From the NCBI RefSeq assembly GCF_003001935.1, contig NZ_PVNG01000027.1, forward strand, positions 62,001 through 126,000: DNA of 64,000 nucleotides, read 5' to 3'. This stretch comes from Nonomuraea fuscirosea. Its GTDB lineage: Bacteria; Actinomycetota; Actinomycetes; Streptosporangiales; Streptosporangiaceae. Below are positions 7,943 to 15,779 of this stretch, piece by piece; position 1 is the first letter of the stretch, and every line of letters starts with the position of its first letter. Both the position numbers and the translations under genes were made by a program. The notes beneath the pieces are model-generated. The model searched no databases, had not been told where the DNA came from, and saw only the letters and a list, made by a program, of their open reading frames with translations.

Positions 7943-9277
7943 ATGATCGCCCTGCTTCGCGCCGCCGTGCCGCTCTTTCTCGCCATGATCACCGGTCAGC
8001 TCGGCTCGCTCGTGGTCACCTCGGTGCTCGGTAACCATGCCACGGTCACGCTGGCGGCCTTCGCGGTGGTGACCGCCGTGCTCAATCCTGCCAGCACGGC
8101 CGTGCAGGGCTCGCTGCGCGGTCTCGGGCCGTTCGTCGCGCCGTACCGGGACGATCCGGCGGCGGCGGTGCCCGTGATCAGGGACGCCCGCTGGCTGAGC
8201 ATGACCACCGGGCTGGTCGGCGCCACGGCCGTCGCCTGCGTGCCGCTGCTCGCCGGGGCCACCGGGGTGCCCGGCGAGGTGGTGGCGGAGATGGGGGCGC
8301 TGCCGTATTTGCTGGCGGTGTATCTGCTCGTCTTCGCCTCCACCGGCGGCGCCACCACCATCCTGGTCGCGCTCGGGCGCGGCGGGAGCGTGATGTGGCC
8401 GACCCTGTCGTTCGCGGCGCTGCTGGGCGGGCTGAGCGCCGTGCTGGTGCCGGCGCTGGGGCTGACCGGGGTCGGCGTGGCCTGGGTGACCGCGGGCGTG
8501 GTGTCGGCGGTGGTGGCCGCCCTCAGCCTGCGCCGGGCGCTCGGCCGGGCGATCGGCCAGGCCAGGCCCAGGATCCGCGAGATCATCACCCTGGCGAAGG
8601 TCAGCATCCCGCTGGCCGGCACCGTGCTGATCAAATTCGCCGTGCTGGGCGTGGTCACCCTCGCCGCGAGCACCACCGGCACCCGCGACACCGCCGCCCA
8701 CGCGGTGCTGACCACGCTCACCGGCTTCATCATGGTGACCTCCCTGTCCATCGCCTCGGCCGCGTTGCCCGACGTGGCGCGCGCCACCGACACCGCCGGG
8801 GCCCGGCGGGCCCATCGCGGCGCGGTTCTGCTCGCCATAACAGGGACGCTTGTGGTGGCCGGTCTGCTGCTCGGGTTCGGGGAAAATCTTCTGGTGCTGT
8901 TCAGCGACGACGCCGCCGTCCGGGACCGGGTGCTCGGGCTGCTGCCGCTGATGCTGCTGGCCTCCGCGCTCGACGCGGCGCAGGCCGTGCAGGGCACCGG
9001 CCTCACCGCGCTCAAGCGCTCGTCGTCCAGTCTGATGTTCCTCGCGATCGGGTACGGCCTGCTGCTCCTGGCCGCCGTGCCCGTGGCCGGGACCTGGGGC
9101 GTCACCGGCCTGTGGGCGGCCATGGCGGTGGCCAACGGGCTCCTGGTCGTGCTGCAGGGCACCGGTTTCCGCCGCCACAGCGCCAAACTGGGCGAGCCTA
9201 GAACCCCGGCAGGGACAGTTCACCCGCCCACGCCCGATACGTGTACGAAACCCCCTGCCGCACCCGGCCGCTCGTGA
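7943..9277 (+). CDS. MATE-family efflux transporter
   Basis: 444 residues with 12 hydrophobic segments in two six-helix halves. The N-terminal half contains ITGQLGSLVVTSVLGN and PASTAVQGSLRGLGPFV, and the second half repeats the topology; together they fit the MatE fold (Na+ or H+/drug antiport). ATG 7943 is chosen; the frame is open further upstream but without family sequence. The last 35 or so residues after RRHSAKLG are Pro/Thr-rich and run antisense across a remnant of another gene (9198-9350), so the native C-terminus was probably lost and replaced by readthrough. Confidence 0.8.
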   Translation: MIALLRAAVPLFLAMITGQLGSLVVTSVLGNHATVTLAAFAVVTAVLNPASTAVQGSLRGLGPFVAPYRDDPAAAVPVIRDARWLSMTTGLVGATAVACVPLLAGATGVPGEVVAEMGALPYLLAVYLLVFASTGGATTILVALGRGGSVMWPTLSFAALLGGLSAVLVPALGLTGVGVAWVTAGVVSAVVAALSLRRALGRAIGQARPRIREIITLAKVSIPLAGTVLIKFAVLGVVTLAASTTGTRDTAAHAVLTTLTGFIMVTSLSIASAALPDVARATDTAGARRAHRGAVLLAITGTLVVAGLLLGFGENLLVLFSDDAAVRDRVLGLLPLMLLASALDAAQAVQGTGLTALKRSSSSLMFLAIGYGLLLLAAVPVAGTWGVTGLWAAMAVANGLLVVLQGTGFRRHSAKLGEPRTPAGTVHPPTPDTCTKPPAAPGRS

Positions 9278-9350
9278 CATCCACCGCGTACACCGTCTCA
9301 CCCAGCGCCTGATGGCCGGCGTCGGCGATGACGCCGACGTCGCGGCCAAA
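9198..9350 (-). pseudogene. Possible 3' remnant of an unidentified gene
   Basis: Reading leftward to TAG at 9198, the last 48 or so codons have strongly actinomycete codon use and encode a plausible C-terminus, with VIADAGHQALGETVYAVD and YTYRAWAGELSLPGF. No start or matching 5' part lies upstream. It overlaps the MATE 3' end in antisense. Family not recognised. Confidence 0.3.
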
Positions 9351-9410
9351 CGGGAGATCATCCGCACCATGGCCGACATCCGGATCAGCCTGGCAGCCGC
9401 GTGGGCATGA
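9312..9410 (+). pseudogene. Possible gene fragment (recombinase-like C-terminus?)
   Basis: A 32-codon open frame with high third-position GC encodes DADVAAKREIIRTMADIRIS. The KREIIRTMADIRI pattern resembles the region that follows the catalytic core in some actinobacterial site-specific recombinases, but the resemblance is from memory and weak. It has no ribosome site and overlaps the other remnant at 9198-9350. Confidence 0.2.
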
Positions 9411-9494
9411 GTGGCCGTTCGCGCCGCAACGAGCAGATGGACGCCACGCCGTTGGAAGGCGGGCCCGAGGCGGTGCGTGGGGCATGATGGCGGC

Positions 9495-10517
9495 GTGGGG
9501 GACTTCGTGACCAGGGTGCTCGCCGCCGTCGCGGCTCTTTTCCTGCTGCCCGCCGCGCCCGCCTTCGCGGCGGACGACGACGGCACGGAGAAGTTGTTCG
9601 TCTTCAAGGATCCGCGGATCACGGAGTCGAGCGGGCTCGCGGTGTCGCCGACGCACGACGGCGTCTACTACACCCACAACGACAGCGCCGCCGCGCCCAC
9701 CTTCTACGCCGTGGACGGCCGGGGACGTACGCGGGCCACCTTCCAGGTACGCGGCGCCGAGGCGCGCGACTGGGAGGCCATGGCCGCCACCAAGGACCCG
9801 GCGACCGGCCGGGGGGTGCTCTGGTTCGCCGACATCGGCGACAACCTGGACGGCGCGTGGCCGAACGTCTCGGTCTACAAGGTGACCGAGCCGCATACGC
9901 TCAGGGACGCCACGCTGCCCGCGGTCCGCTACCGCTTCCGGTACGCCGACGGCGCCCGCAACGCCGAAGGCGTCATGATCAACCCGGTGACCGGGCGGCT
10001 CTACGTGGTCTCCAAGGAGTTCGCCGGCTCGGTCTACGCGGCGCCGAAGAAGCTGCGCAGCGACAAGGTGAACGTGCTGCGCAAGGTCGGTGGCGCGCCC
10101 ATCATGGCCACGGACGCCGCCTACGCGCCCGACGGCTCTTCCTACGTCGTGCGCACCTACTTCTCCGCCACCCTGTTCAAGCCGTCGGGCGAGACGATCG
10201 CCAAGGTGACGATGCCGGATCTGAAGCAGGCGGAGTCGATCGCGTACACGGCCGACGGGAAGGCGCTGCTCACCGGCTCGGAGGGGCCCGGCAGCCCGGT
10301 CTACCGCGTGCCGCTTCCCGACCGGGCGCGTCCCACCGCCACGCCCAGCCCGTCCAGCTCGTCCAGGGCGGAGGAGCGTGAGGAGAGCGGCTCGCCCGTC
10401 GCCGCGCAGGCGGACTCGGGGGGCGGCGGGCTGACGGTCACGGACGTGCTCATCTGGCTGGCCGCCGCCGCGGCCGCCATCGGAGTGATCACCTTCCTGG
10501 CCCGCCGCACCCGCTGA
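9495..10517 (+). CDS. Secreted, C-terminally anchored beta-propeller-like protein
   Basis: GTG 9495 gives 340 residues; GTG 9507 is an alternative. A Sec signal peptide (RVLAAVAALFLLPAAPAFAA) is followed by a beta-rich domain with repeated blade-like strands such as SSGLAVSPTHDGVYYTHND, GVLWFADIGDN, AEGVMINPVTGRLYVVSKE and ESIAYTADGKALLTGSEG. Then come a Ser/Thr/Pro linker and one C-terminal transmembrane helix ending in Arg residues. It probably faces outward from the membrane. No enzymatic motif is visible; function unknown. Confidence 0.8.
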   Translation: MGDFVTRVLAAVAALFLLPAAPAFAADDDGTEKLFVFKDPRITESSGLAVSPTHDGVYYTHNDSAAAPTFYAVDGRGRTRATFQVRGAEARDWEAMAATKDPATGRGVLWFADIGDNLDGAWPNVSVYKVTEPHTLRDATLPAVRYRFRYADGARNAEGVMINPVTGRLYVVSKEFAGSVYAAPKKLRSDKVNVLRKVGGAPIMATDAAYAPDGSSYVVRTYFSATLFKPSGETIAKVTMPDLKQAESIAYTADGKALLTGSEGPGSPVYRVPLPDRARPTATPSPSSSSRAEEREESGSPVAAQADSGGGGLTVTDVLIWLAAAAAAIGVITFLARRTR

Positions 10518-10524
10518 CCCGCAA

Positions 10525-10635
10525 GAGAGAGCGCGCTGGTCACGAGAGAGCGCGCTGGCCAGAGGCGGCGCATGGCGGCGGTGAGCAGGTCGCCCGGTCA
10601 GGGGCGGCGCATGGTGGCGGTGAACAGGTCGCCTC
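10525..10635. repeat. Two tandem duplications at a convergent gene junction
   Basis: A 19-bp pair (GAGAGAGCGCGCTGG plus four bases) lies at 10525-10543 and 10544-10562. A 39-bp-period pair follows: GGCGGCGCATGGYGGCGGTG at about 10564 and 10603. The second copy of this pair is the 3' end of the minus-strand gene at 10598, so the last 12 or so codons were duplicated downstream of its stop. Confidence 0.8.
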
Positions 10636-10969
10636 TCAGTGCGCGTTCGACCACCTCGATCGAACGCGCCAGCCGCACCAGCCGCGGCCCCTCCTGCCGG
10701 TAGGTGTCGAGCACCGCCTCGATGGCGTGCGGCGGCAGGTGACCCTTGAGGTCGACGGCCGCCCCCCGGTAGCCGGCGCGCGCGGCCTCGACGGCCGAGG
10801 TGACGTGGTGGCGGGCCATGGCGGCCAGCGCCACGGGGTGTCGCCTGAGCACCTCGTACGCCCGGTAGTCGGGCGGCACCGCGTCCAGCAGCCAGGCCAC
10901 GGCCGTGGTCTCCCAGTCGGGCACGCTGGGCGGCCGGACCTCCGGCGGCCACTCCGGCGGCAGATACAT
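10598..10969 (-). CDS. Conserved-looking hypothetical protein, 123 aa
   Basis: 123 residues, soluble and rich in Ala, Arg and Val. It starts MYLPPEWPPEVRPPSVPDWE and is then largely helical (AVAWLLDAVPPDYRAYEVLR, HPVALAAMARHHVTSAVEAA). Codon use is normal for the window. I do not recognise the family. Its 3' end is copied downstream (see 10525-10635). It is divergent from the HAD hydrolase with about 58 bp between starts. Confidence 0.7.
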   Translation of the reverse strand: MYLPPEWPPEVRPPSVPDWETTAVAWLLDAVPPDYRAYEVLRRHPVALAAMARHHVTSAVEAARAGYRGAAVDLKGHLPPHAIEAVLDTYRQEGPRLVRLARSIEVVERALRGDLFTATMRRP

Positions 10970-11027
10970 GAGACCATCGTACTCACGTTCGATTCCGGGC
11001 TGTGGGCCCGCCGGGCATGATGAAGTG

Positions 11028-11672
11028 ATGCCCCGTGTGATCGTCCTTGACGCGATGGGAGTCCTGTACCGGTACGGCGATGTTCAGGGCCGGGTGCTGA
11101 TCCCCTACCTGCGGGCCCGTGGCTGCGAGCGGACCGAGGCCGAGATCCGGGCCGCCTACCGGTCGGTCACGCTCGGGCGCATCACGACCGGGCAGTTCTG
11201 GACGGCGGCCGGGCTGCCGGAGGAGAGGGACGAGGACTACTGCCGGGAGCACCGGCTCACCGAGGGCGCTCAGGAGGCTCTCGCCGAACTGGCGGGCGAC
11301 GGTCTGGAGCTCGCCTGCCTGAGCAACGACGCGGCGGCGTGGTCCGCGCTCGTCCGCCGCCGTTTCGGCCTGGAACGGCGGGTCCGGCGGTGGTTCGTCA
11401 GCTCGGATCTGCGCGCCCGCAAACCTGACGAGGAGGCGTACGAGGCGGTGCTCGGTGCGCTGGGCGTCGCTCCTGGGGAGGTGGTGTTCGTGGACGACCG
11501 GCCGGTCAATCTCGCTCCCGCGCGTTCGCTGGGGATGAGGACGGTGCTCTTCCGCAGCGACGACACCGACGCCCACCCCGAGCCTGCCGCCGGACGAGAA
11601 CCGCACCGCGCCGTCGGGACGATGCCCGAGCTGGTCGCCGCGGTTCGCGAACTTTCCCCGGCACACGGTTGA
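11028..11672 (+). CDS. HAD-superfamily hydrolase
   Basis: 214 residues. HAD motifs are present in order: motif I is VIVLDAMGVLYRYG, where DAMG stands in place of the usual DxDG, so the general-acid Asp is replaced by Met. Motif II is ACLSND, motif III the Lys in RARKPDEEAYEAVL, and motif IV VVFVDDRPVNL. The motif I change suggests a divergent phosphatase or a dehalogenase-like member rather than a classic phosphatase. ATG 11028 fits the fold boundary. Confidence 0.85.
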   Translation: MPRVIVLDAMGVLYRYGDVQGRVLIPYLRARGCERTEAEIRAAYRSVTLGRITTGQFWTAAGLPEERDEDYCREHRLTEGAQEALAELAGDGLELACLSNDAAAWSALVRRRFGLERRVRRWFVSSDLRARKPDEEAYEAVLGALGVAPGEVVFVDDRPVNLAPARSLGMRTVLFRSDDTDAHPEPAAGREPHRAVGTMPELVAAVRELSPAHG

Positions 11673-11735
11673 GCCCGCTCGACCGGCTCTCCGGGGATAT
11701 GGCGGTCATGGGCGGATGGCCGGAAAATCGGAGGT

Positions 11736-12926
11736 GTGAGGGAGAAGATCGGAGTCGTGGGCGCGGGCATCGTCGGTCTGGCCGTGGCGCGGGAGCTGGC
11801 CACCGTCAGGGGCGCCGAGGTCACCGTGCTGGAGAAGGAGGGGCGCGTCGGCGCCCACCAGACCGGGCACAACAGCGGCGTCGTGCACGCGGGGATCTAT
11901 TACCCGCCGGGCTCGCTGAAGGCCAGGCTGTGCCGGGAGGGCGTGGCGCTGCTCAAGGAGTACTGCGCCGCGCACGGGGTGGCCTACCAGGAGGTGGGCA
12001 AGCTGGTGATCGCGAGCACGCGGGCCGAGCGGCCCCGCCTGAGCGCGCTGGCCGAGCGGGCGCGGGCCAACGGCGTGCCCGGCATCGCCGAGCTGGACGC
12101 GCTGGCGCTGCGCGAGATCGAGCCGCACGCGGTCGGCGTCGGCGCCGTGCACTCGCCGTACACCGCGATCTGCGACTTCCCCGCCGTCGCGCGGCGGCTC
12201 GCGCTGGACGTGGCCGAGCTGGGCGGGTCCGTCCGGCTGGGGCATCCGGTCAGGGCGATCAGGGAGCGGGCGGGCCGGGTCGAGGTGCTGGCGGGCCGGC
12301 GCGGGCACGTCTTCGACCAGCTGGTGGTGTGCGGCGGGCTGGGCACCGACGCGGTGGCCAGGATGGCGGGGGCGCCGGGGGACGTGCGGATCGTCCCGTT
12401 CAGAGGAGAGTTCTACGCGCTCAAGGGAGCGGCGCGAGACCTCGTGCGGGGGCTGGTCTATCCGGTGCCTGATCCGCGTTACCCGTTCCTCGGCGTGCAT
12501 CTGACGCGGCAGGTCGACGGGCGGGTGCTGGTGGGGCCGAACGCGGTGCTCGCCCTCGCCTACGAAGGCTACAGATGGCGAAATTTCCGTAATATCGGGC
12601 AAATTCTCGGCTGGCCGGGCACCCTGCGCATGGCCCGCTCCCACTGGCGGACGGGCCTGAGAGAGGTCCGCGGCTCGCTCTTGAAGAGCGCGTTCGTCGG
12701 CGACGCCCGCCGCTACGTGCCCGAGCTCACCGCCGCTGACCTGGAACGGGCTCCGGGCGGCGTACGCGCGCAGGCCGTGGCCCGCGACGGCCGTCTGCTC
12801 GACGACTTCGTTGTGGACGTGCACGGCAAGGTCGTCCTCGTCCGCAACGCGCCCTCGCCCGCGGCCACCTCAAGCCTGGCCATAGCCCGGCATATCGCCG
12901 GAATTGTCCCAGCACTCGTCCGATGA
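11736..12926 (+). CDS. lhgO: L-2-hydroxyglutarate oxidase
   Basis: 396 residues, FAD-dependent DAO-fold oxidase. The Rossmann motif KIGVVGAGIVGLAVARE is at the N-terminus, followed by the LhgO-specific HNSGVVHAGIYYPPGSLKA and later FRGEFYAL and PFLGVHLTRQVDGRVLVGPN. The reaction is oxidation of L-2-hydroxyglutarate to 2-oxoglutarate with transfer of electrons to O2 or quinones. The frame starts at GTG 11736, but the only good ribosome site (GGAGG) ends just 1 bp before it. No later start would keep the FAD motif intact. The stop at 12924 overlaps a possible ATG of the next gene. Confidence 0.9.
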   Translation: MREKIGVVGAGIVGLAVARELATVRGAEVTVLEKEGRVGAHQTGHNSGVVHAGIYYPPGSLKARLCREGVALLKEYCAAHGVAYQEVGKLVIASTRAERPRLSALAERARANGVPGIAELDALALREIEPHAVGVGAVHSPYTAICDFPAVARRLALDVAELGGSVRLGHPVRAIRERAGRVEVLAGRRGHVFDQLVVCGGLGTDAVARMAGAPGDVRIVPFRGEFYALKGAARDLVRGLVYPVPDPRYPFLGVHLTRQVDGRVLVGPNAVLALAYEGYRWRNFRNIGQILGWPGTLRMARSHWRTGLREVRGSLLKSAFVGDARRYVPELTAADLERAPGGVRAQAVARDGRLLDDFVVDVHGKVVLVRNAPSPAATSSLAIARHIAGIVPALVR

Positions 12927-12943
12927 GGGCATCCTTGGAGGTG

Positions 12944-13636
12944 ATGGAATCACGCCTGCTGATAGTCGAGGACGACCCGAACATCCTCGAACTCCTCGCC
13001 GCGAGCCTCAGGTTCGCGGGTTTCGACGTGTCCACGGCGAAGAGCGGCCTCGACGCCGTGGCCTCGGTGCAACGGCACCGCCCCGACCTCGTCGTGCTCG
13101 ACGTCATGCTGCCCGACCTCGACGGTTTCGAGATCGTCAGGCGGATGCGCGGCGGCGGGGTGCACACCCCTGTGGTCTTCCTCACCGCGCGTGACGAGAC
13201 GGAGGACAAGATCCGCGGGCTGACGCTCGGCGGCGACGACTACGTGACCAAGCCGTTCAGCCTGGAGGAGGTGGTCGCCAGGATCCACGCCGTGCTGCGA
13301 AGGACCAGCGGGGACTCACCAGCGGCGCCGCCCAGGCTCACGTTCGCCGACATCGAGCTGGACGAGGAGAGCCACGAGGTGTGGCGCGGCGGCAACGCCG
13401 TGGCGTTGTCGCCGACCGAGTTCAAGCTGCTGCGTTACTTCATGACGAACGCCGGCCGCGTCCTGTCCAAGCCGCAGATCCTCGACCACGTCTGGGACTA
13501 CGACTTCCGCGGCGAGGTGGGGATCGTCGAGTCGTACGTGTCCGTGCTCCGCCGGAAGATCGACAACCGGAGCCCGCGGCTCATCCACACCCTGCGGGGT
13601 GTCGGCTATGTCCTGCGTCTGCCACCGAGTCCCTGA
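12944..13636 (+). CDS. OmpR/PhoB-family response regulator
   Basis: 230 residues from ATG 12944; an ATG at 12923 overlapping the lhgO stop would add seven residues. The receiver domain has the acidic pair Asp10/Asp11, phosphoacceptor Asp53 (VVLDVMLP) and Lys in DDYVTKPF. The C-terminal winged helix (LSPTEFKLLRYF, VESYVSVLRRKID) binds DNA. It overlaps the sensor kinase by one base (TGATG), so regulator and kinase are co-translated. A close paralogue lies downstream of the kinase. Confidence 0.95.
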   Translation: MESRLLIVEDDPNILELLAASLRFAGFDVSTAKSGLDAVASVQRHRPDLVVLDVMLPDLDGFEIVRRMRGGGVHTPVVFLTARDETEDKIRGLTLGGDDYVTKPFSLEEVVARIHAVLRRTSGDSPAAPPRLTFADIELDEESHEVWRGGNAVALSPTEFKLLRYFMTNAGRVLSKPQILDHVWDYDFRGEVGIVESYVSVLRRKIDNRSPRLIHTLRGVGYVLRLPPSP

Positions 13637-15048
13637 TGCGCGGCCTGCCGCTGCGGATCAAGCTGATCGCGTCGATGCTGACCCTGCTCGGTTTCGGCAT
13701 GTTCTTCATCGGCCTGGTGAGCGTGTCCGTGCTGCACGGCTACCTGATCGACCGGGTGGACAGCCAGCTCCACCTGCTCAGCGCGCGGATGGAGAAGAAG
13801 GTCAGGAGCGACTGGCGGAAGGACAGGGAGACGGCCGAACGGCCGATCCTCATCGAGTCCGACGCCATCGCCCTGGTCAAGGAGCCGAACAGCGACTTCG
13901 TGCCGATGCTGACCGACCGGGACGTGGACGCCAAGCCGAAGCCGGTCCTGTCGACGTCGCCCGGCACCGAGGCCTACACCGCGCCCGCCATGAGCGGCCC
14001 CGGCGAGTGGCGGGTGCTGGAGACCGTGGACAGGTGGCGCACGCTGGTGGTCGCGGTGGACCTGGAGGAGGTCGACGCGATCACCCGGCGGTTAGTGCTC
14101 ATCGAGCTGCTCGGCGGCGGCGGGATCCTGCTCATCCTGGCCGTGGCCGGCGTCACGATCGTCCGGCACAGCATGCGGCCGCTCGGCCAGATCGAACGTA
14201 CGGCCGAGGCCATCGCCGCCGGTGAGCTGGGCCGGCGGGTGCCGGACGGCGACCCGCGCACCGAGGTGGGCGGCCTGGCCAGGTCGCTGAACGGGATGCT
14301 GGCCCAGATCGAGAGCGCGTTCGCGGCCAGGTCGGCCTCCGAGGAGGCGGCCCGGCGCTCCGAGGACCGCATGCGCCAGTTCGTCGGCGACGCCTCGCAC
14401 GAACTGCGCACCCCGCTGACCTCCATCCGCGGCTTCGCCGAGTACGCCAGGCAGAACCCGGGCGCCGACCCCGTCGAGCTGATGCAGCGCGTGGAGCAGG
14501 CCGCCGGCCGGATGAGCGTGCTGGTGGACGACCTGCTGCTGCTGGCCAGGGTGGACCAGCAGCGGCCGCTGCGGATGCAGCCGGTGGACATGCTGGCGCT
14601 GGCGGCGGACGCCGTACAGGATGCCCGGATCATCGCGCCCGACCGGACGATCAAGCTCGACGTGGTCGGCGGCACGGCCCTGATCGTCTCCGGCGACGAG
14701 GTACGCCTGCGCCAGGTCATCAGCAACCTCGTCACCAACGCCCTCGTGCACACCGACCCCGGCTCCCCGATCATCGTGCGCACGGGGACGAGCGGCGACA
14801 AGCTCTTCGTCGAGGTCGTCGACCACGGTCCCGGCCTGACGCCCGAGCAGATCGAGCACGTCTTCGAGCGCTTCTACCGGGCCGACTCCGCCCGCTCGCG
14901 CCGCCGCTCGGCCGAGGACCGGGGCAGCGGGCTCGGCCTGGCCATCGTGCAGGCCCTCGTCCAGGCCCACGACGGCACCGTCACCGTGGAGAGCTCGCCT
15001 GAGGCCGGCTCGACCTTCCGGGTCGAACTCCCACTCGCCTTGGAGTGA
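13636..15048 (+). CDS. Two-component sensor histidine kinase
   Basis: 470 residues. A first transmembrane helix (about 13-35) and a second (about 157-177) flank an extracytoplasmic sensor of about 120 residues. HAMP follows, then the H-box VGDASHELRTPLTSIRGFAEYA with the phosphorylated His. ATP-binding boxes follow: N-box VISNLVTNALVHT, G1-box VVDHGPGLT, F-box VFERFYR and G2-box GSGLGLAIV. It is a complete EnvZ/PhoR-class kinase coupled to the regulator at 12944; the signal is unknown. Its neighbour at 15090 may be a second partner. Confidence 0.95.
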   Translation: MRGLPLRIKLIASMLTLLGFGMFFIGLVSVSVLHGYLIDRVDSQLHLLSARMEKKVRSDWRKDRETAERPILIESDAIALVKEPNSDFVPMLTDRDVDAKPKPVLSTSPGTEAYTAPAMSGPGEWRVLETVDRWRTLVVAVDLEEVDAITRRLVLIELLGGGGILLILAVAGVTIVRHSMRPLGQIERTAEAIAAGELGRRVPDGDPRTEVGGLARSLNGMLAQIESAFAARSASEEAARRSEDRMRQFVGDASHELRTPLTSIRGFAEYARQNPGADPVELMQRVEQAAGRMSVLVDDLLLLARVDQQRPLRMQPVDMLALAADAVQDARIIAPDRTIKLDVVGGTALIVSGDEVRLRQVISNLVTNALVHTDPGSPIIVRTGTSGDKLFVEVVDHGPGLTPEQIEHVFERFYRADSARSRRRSAEDRGSGLGLAIVQALVQAHDGTVTVESSPEAGSTFRVELPLALE

Positions 15049-15051
15049 GCC

Positions 15052-15067
15052 TTCAGCTAACCCTCAG
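15052..15067 (+). promoter_or_regulatory. Direct repeat upstream of the second response regulator
   Basis: TTCAG (15052-15056) and CTCAG (15063-15067) are spaced 11 bp, one helical turn. OmpR-family regulators bind head-to-tail repeats with this spacing, and a YCAG-type direct repeat resembles the mycobacterial MprA box. Autoregulation by one or both paralogous regulators is inference. Confidence 0.3.
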
Positions 15068-15089
15068 GCTGCTGCGTCACTCTAAGTAG

Positions 15090-15770
15090 GTGACGAAACC
15101 CGAGGCGTTGATCATGGTGGTGGACGACGAGCCCAGCATCAGGGATCTGCTCTCCGCCAGCCTGCGCTTCTCCGGGTTCGAGGTCCTGACCGCCGCCGAC
15201 GGCGAGGAGGCCGTCGAAGTGGCCGTAAGGACCTCTCCCGACCTGGTGGTGCTCGACGTGATGCTGCCCGACCTGGACGGGTTCGAGGTGGCCAGGCGGA
15301 TCGACGCGCCCGTGCTCTTCCTGACCGCCCGCGAGGCCACCGAGGACAAGATCACCGGGCTGCGGGTCGGGGACGACTACGTGACCAAGCCGTTCAGCCT
15401 GGAGGAGGTCCAGGCCAGGATCAGGGCGGTGCTGCGGCGTACGCGCGGCGAGTCCGCGCCCGCCAGCCGGCTCAAGGTGGCCGACCTGGAGCTGGACGAG
15501 GACGCCCGCGAGGTCTGGCGCGGCGGCCGTCAGGTGCGCCTGTCGCCGACCGAGTTCAAGCTGCTGCACTACTTCATGGTCAACGCCGGGCGCGTGCTGT
15601 CGAAGGCGCAGATCCTCGACCACGTGTGGAACTACGACTTCGGCGGCGACGCGGGCGTGGTCGAGTCGTACGTCTCCTACCTCAGACGCAAGGTCGACGA
15701 TGTCGAGCCGCGGCTCATCCACACCCTGCGCAGCGTCGGTTACGTGCTTAGAGAGCCGCCGCCCGGTTAG
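15090..15770 (+). CDS. Second OmpR/PhoB-family response regulator, paralogue of 12944
   Basis: 226 residues from GTG 15090. It is very similar to the regulator at 12944 through both domains, with phosphoacceptor Asp56 in the identical VVLDVMLPDLDGF and the same DDYVTKPFSLEEV and SPTEFKLLHYFM. It lacks about five residues between the alpha-3 helix and beta-4 (RRIDAPVLFL against RRMRGGGVHTPVVFL) and one Gly before DDY. It has no kinase of its own and follows the kinase stop by 41 bp, so it probably arose by tandem duplication. The receiver may be altered in phosphorylation or dimerisation. Confidence 0.92.
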   Translation: MTKPEALIMVVDDEPSIRDLLSASLRFSGFEVLTAADGEEAVEVAVRTSPDLVVLDVMLPDLDGFEVARRIDAPVLFLTAREATEDKITGLRVGDDYVTKPFSLEEVQARIRAVLRRTRGESAPASRLKVADLELDEDAREVWRGGRQVRLSPTEFKLLHYFMVNAGRVLSKAQILDHVWNYDFGGDAGVVESYVSYLRRKVDDVEPRLIHTLRSVGYVLREPPPG

Positions 15771-15779
15771 TTTGACAGC

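Noticed and set aside
9351..10952. Long minus-strand frame opposite the secreted protein
   Set aside because: The plus-strand gene has a signal peptide and membrane anchor; only the last 48 or so codons of the minus frame (9198-9350) look coding, and those are reported separately.
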